From Leptolyngbya sp. Heron Island J (GTDB lineage: Bacteria > Cyanobacteriota > Cyanobacteriia > Phormidesmidales > Phormidesmidaceae), in contig NZ_AWNH01000117.1 of NCBI RefSeq assembly GCF_000482245.1, forward strand, positions 87,158-151,157: a stretch of DNA of 64,000 nt, given 5' to 3'. Of the stretch, positions 63,347 to 64,000 are shown piece by piece (within the stretch, counting starts at the first letter, position 1; every line of letters begins with the position of its first letter). The translations under genes were made by a program, and so were the position numbers. Below the pieces are notes generated by a model that was not told the DNA's origin, ran no database searches, and worked only from the letters and a program-made list of their open reading frames with translations.

Positions 63347-63598
63347 ATGAAACGCACACTTCTTTCTGCTTTAACTGTTCTCGTTGCATCCGCTGCCATT
63401 GCCCCCGTTGCATCCGCCGCTGAGCCCGCTAGCTTCAATATCCAATCAGCTCGCCTCGAAGCACTCGATGCCCGGACTAAGAACTCCGTCCACAAACTAC
63501 GTCTTGAGCATCTCAATAATCAGACCAAGGCCATCGAAGATATCCAAGCTGCTCGGCTAGATGCCTTAGATGCTCGCACTAAGTACACTGGAAAGTAA
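63347..63598 (+). CDS. Small exported protein with an internal repeat
   Basis: The 83-residue product has a signal peptide cleaved near ASAAEP (about residue 25). The mature part contains two near-identical helices: IQSARLEALDARTKN and IQAARLDALDARTKY, separated by about 20 residues. The repeats are amphipathic, suggesting a helical hairpin or membrane-surface binding. AAGGAG precedes the ATG by 9 bases. No family recognised. An IS630-type element adjoins its 3' end. Confidence 0.7.
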   Translation: MKRTLLSALTVLVASAAIAPVASAAEPASFNIQSARLEALDARTKNSVHKLRLEHLNNQTKAIEDIQAARLDALDARTKYTGK

Positions 63599-63611
63599 GT
63601 TTTCTACCATT

Positions 63612-64000
63612 TTAGAGAGTCTTATCTTCTCGAATTTTGACATAATGCTTCTGAAATTTATCGCGTGCGGCCTCAACTGAAAATTGCCAATGGATGCGGA
63701 TACGCTGGTCATGCCGTTCTTGCACCAAGGCGAGCACCGCTTGCTCTAATTGGTCTTGTGTGGGAATGCGCTGATGCAAACAGCCTCTAGCCAGTGCCGA
63801 AAACTCGATCTCAATCATATTGAGCCAACTGGCTGACTTTGGGGTGTAGTGAAACTCAAACCGTTGGGCAAGGGCAAAGGCCTCCTCAGCCGTCAGGTAT
63901 TCATAGAAAGAACTGACATTATGGGTGTTGAGATTATCCTGCACAACCTGGATTTTGTCCGCATTAGGATAGCGCGCAGCTAAGGCTTGAAAAAACAGAG
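63612..64000 (-). mobile_element. IS630-family transposase, C-terminal part (runs off the window)
   Basis: The frame stays open from the right edge to TAA 63612. It encodes the last ~129 residues of a DDE transposase: VVQDNLNTHNVSSFYEYL provides the second catalytic Asp, and YTPKSASWLNMIEIEFSALA the Glu. These are hallmarks of the IS630/Tc1-mariner group. The element end lies between this stop and the 83-residue gene. Completeness of the rest cannot be judged. Confidence 0.88.

Noticed and set aside
1..64000. tRNA genes, CRISPR arrays, prophage
   Set aside because: Read-through for T-loop motifs, regularly spaced repeats and phage structural genes gave no convincing candidate; a covariance-model scan was not possible here.

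Overview
The window looks like chromosomal DNA of a cyanobacterium. The octamer GCGATCGC (the cyanobacterial HIP1 site) occurs throughout, inside genes and between them. Several genes are typical of oxygenic phototrophs: acsF for chlorophyll synthesis, a DUF4079 membrane protein, a fibrillin-like protein and a GIY-YIG protein of the cyanobacterial/plant type. The genus cannot be fixed from the sequence alone. I saw no tRNA, rRNA, CRISPR array or prophage.

Layout. 1-10.4 kb: small accessory and stress genes, namely a secreted protein, a VOC protein, a TetR/cupin operon divergent from a flavin amine oxidase, a VC0807-like membrane protein, a membrane-tethered SagB-type oxidoreductase, RidA, an AraC regulator beside a YddG-like exporter, and small membrane proteins. 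10.4-22.8 kb: metabolic and envelope genes, namely a COG2509 flavoprotein, homocysteine S-methyltransferase, two multi-spanning membrane proteins (one GT-C-like), ogt, a GH116 glucosidase, a coiled-coil DUF2325 protein and DUF4079. 23-33 kb: an M48 protease, an HTTM protein, acsF, a fibrillin-like protein, a radical SAM/SPASM enzyme, a cold-shock-like fusion, a WrbA-like flavodoxin and bioB. 33-43 kb: a PPP-family phosphatase, a SPOR-like/FecR/CHASE2 hybrid kinase signalling group, a two-gene remnant of a peptide ABC transporter, and an EamA exporter.

43-61 kb is the outstanding part. Five genes on the minus strand encode proteins of 1099, 1288, 94, 171 and 3087 residues, probably as one transcript. 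They are rich in beta-type sequence, lack recognisable signal peptides, carry LamG-like and LysM-like segments, and show no enzyme motif that I can recognise. The 171-residue protein looks like a free-standing copy of the N-terminal module of the 3087-residue protein. I cannot name the system and regard it as the best candidate for something undescribed. The last 3 kb hold another EamA exporter, a long gene-poor stretch, a small secreted repeat protein and the 3' end of an IS630-type transposase running off the edge.

A second overlooked signal is a dispersed element of about 90 bp with CGTTGCTGA / TCAGCAACG ends. Four recognisable copies and one decayed copy lie between genes, one of them inside the giant-protein gene cluster.
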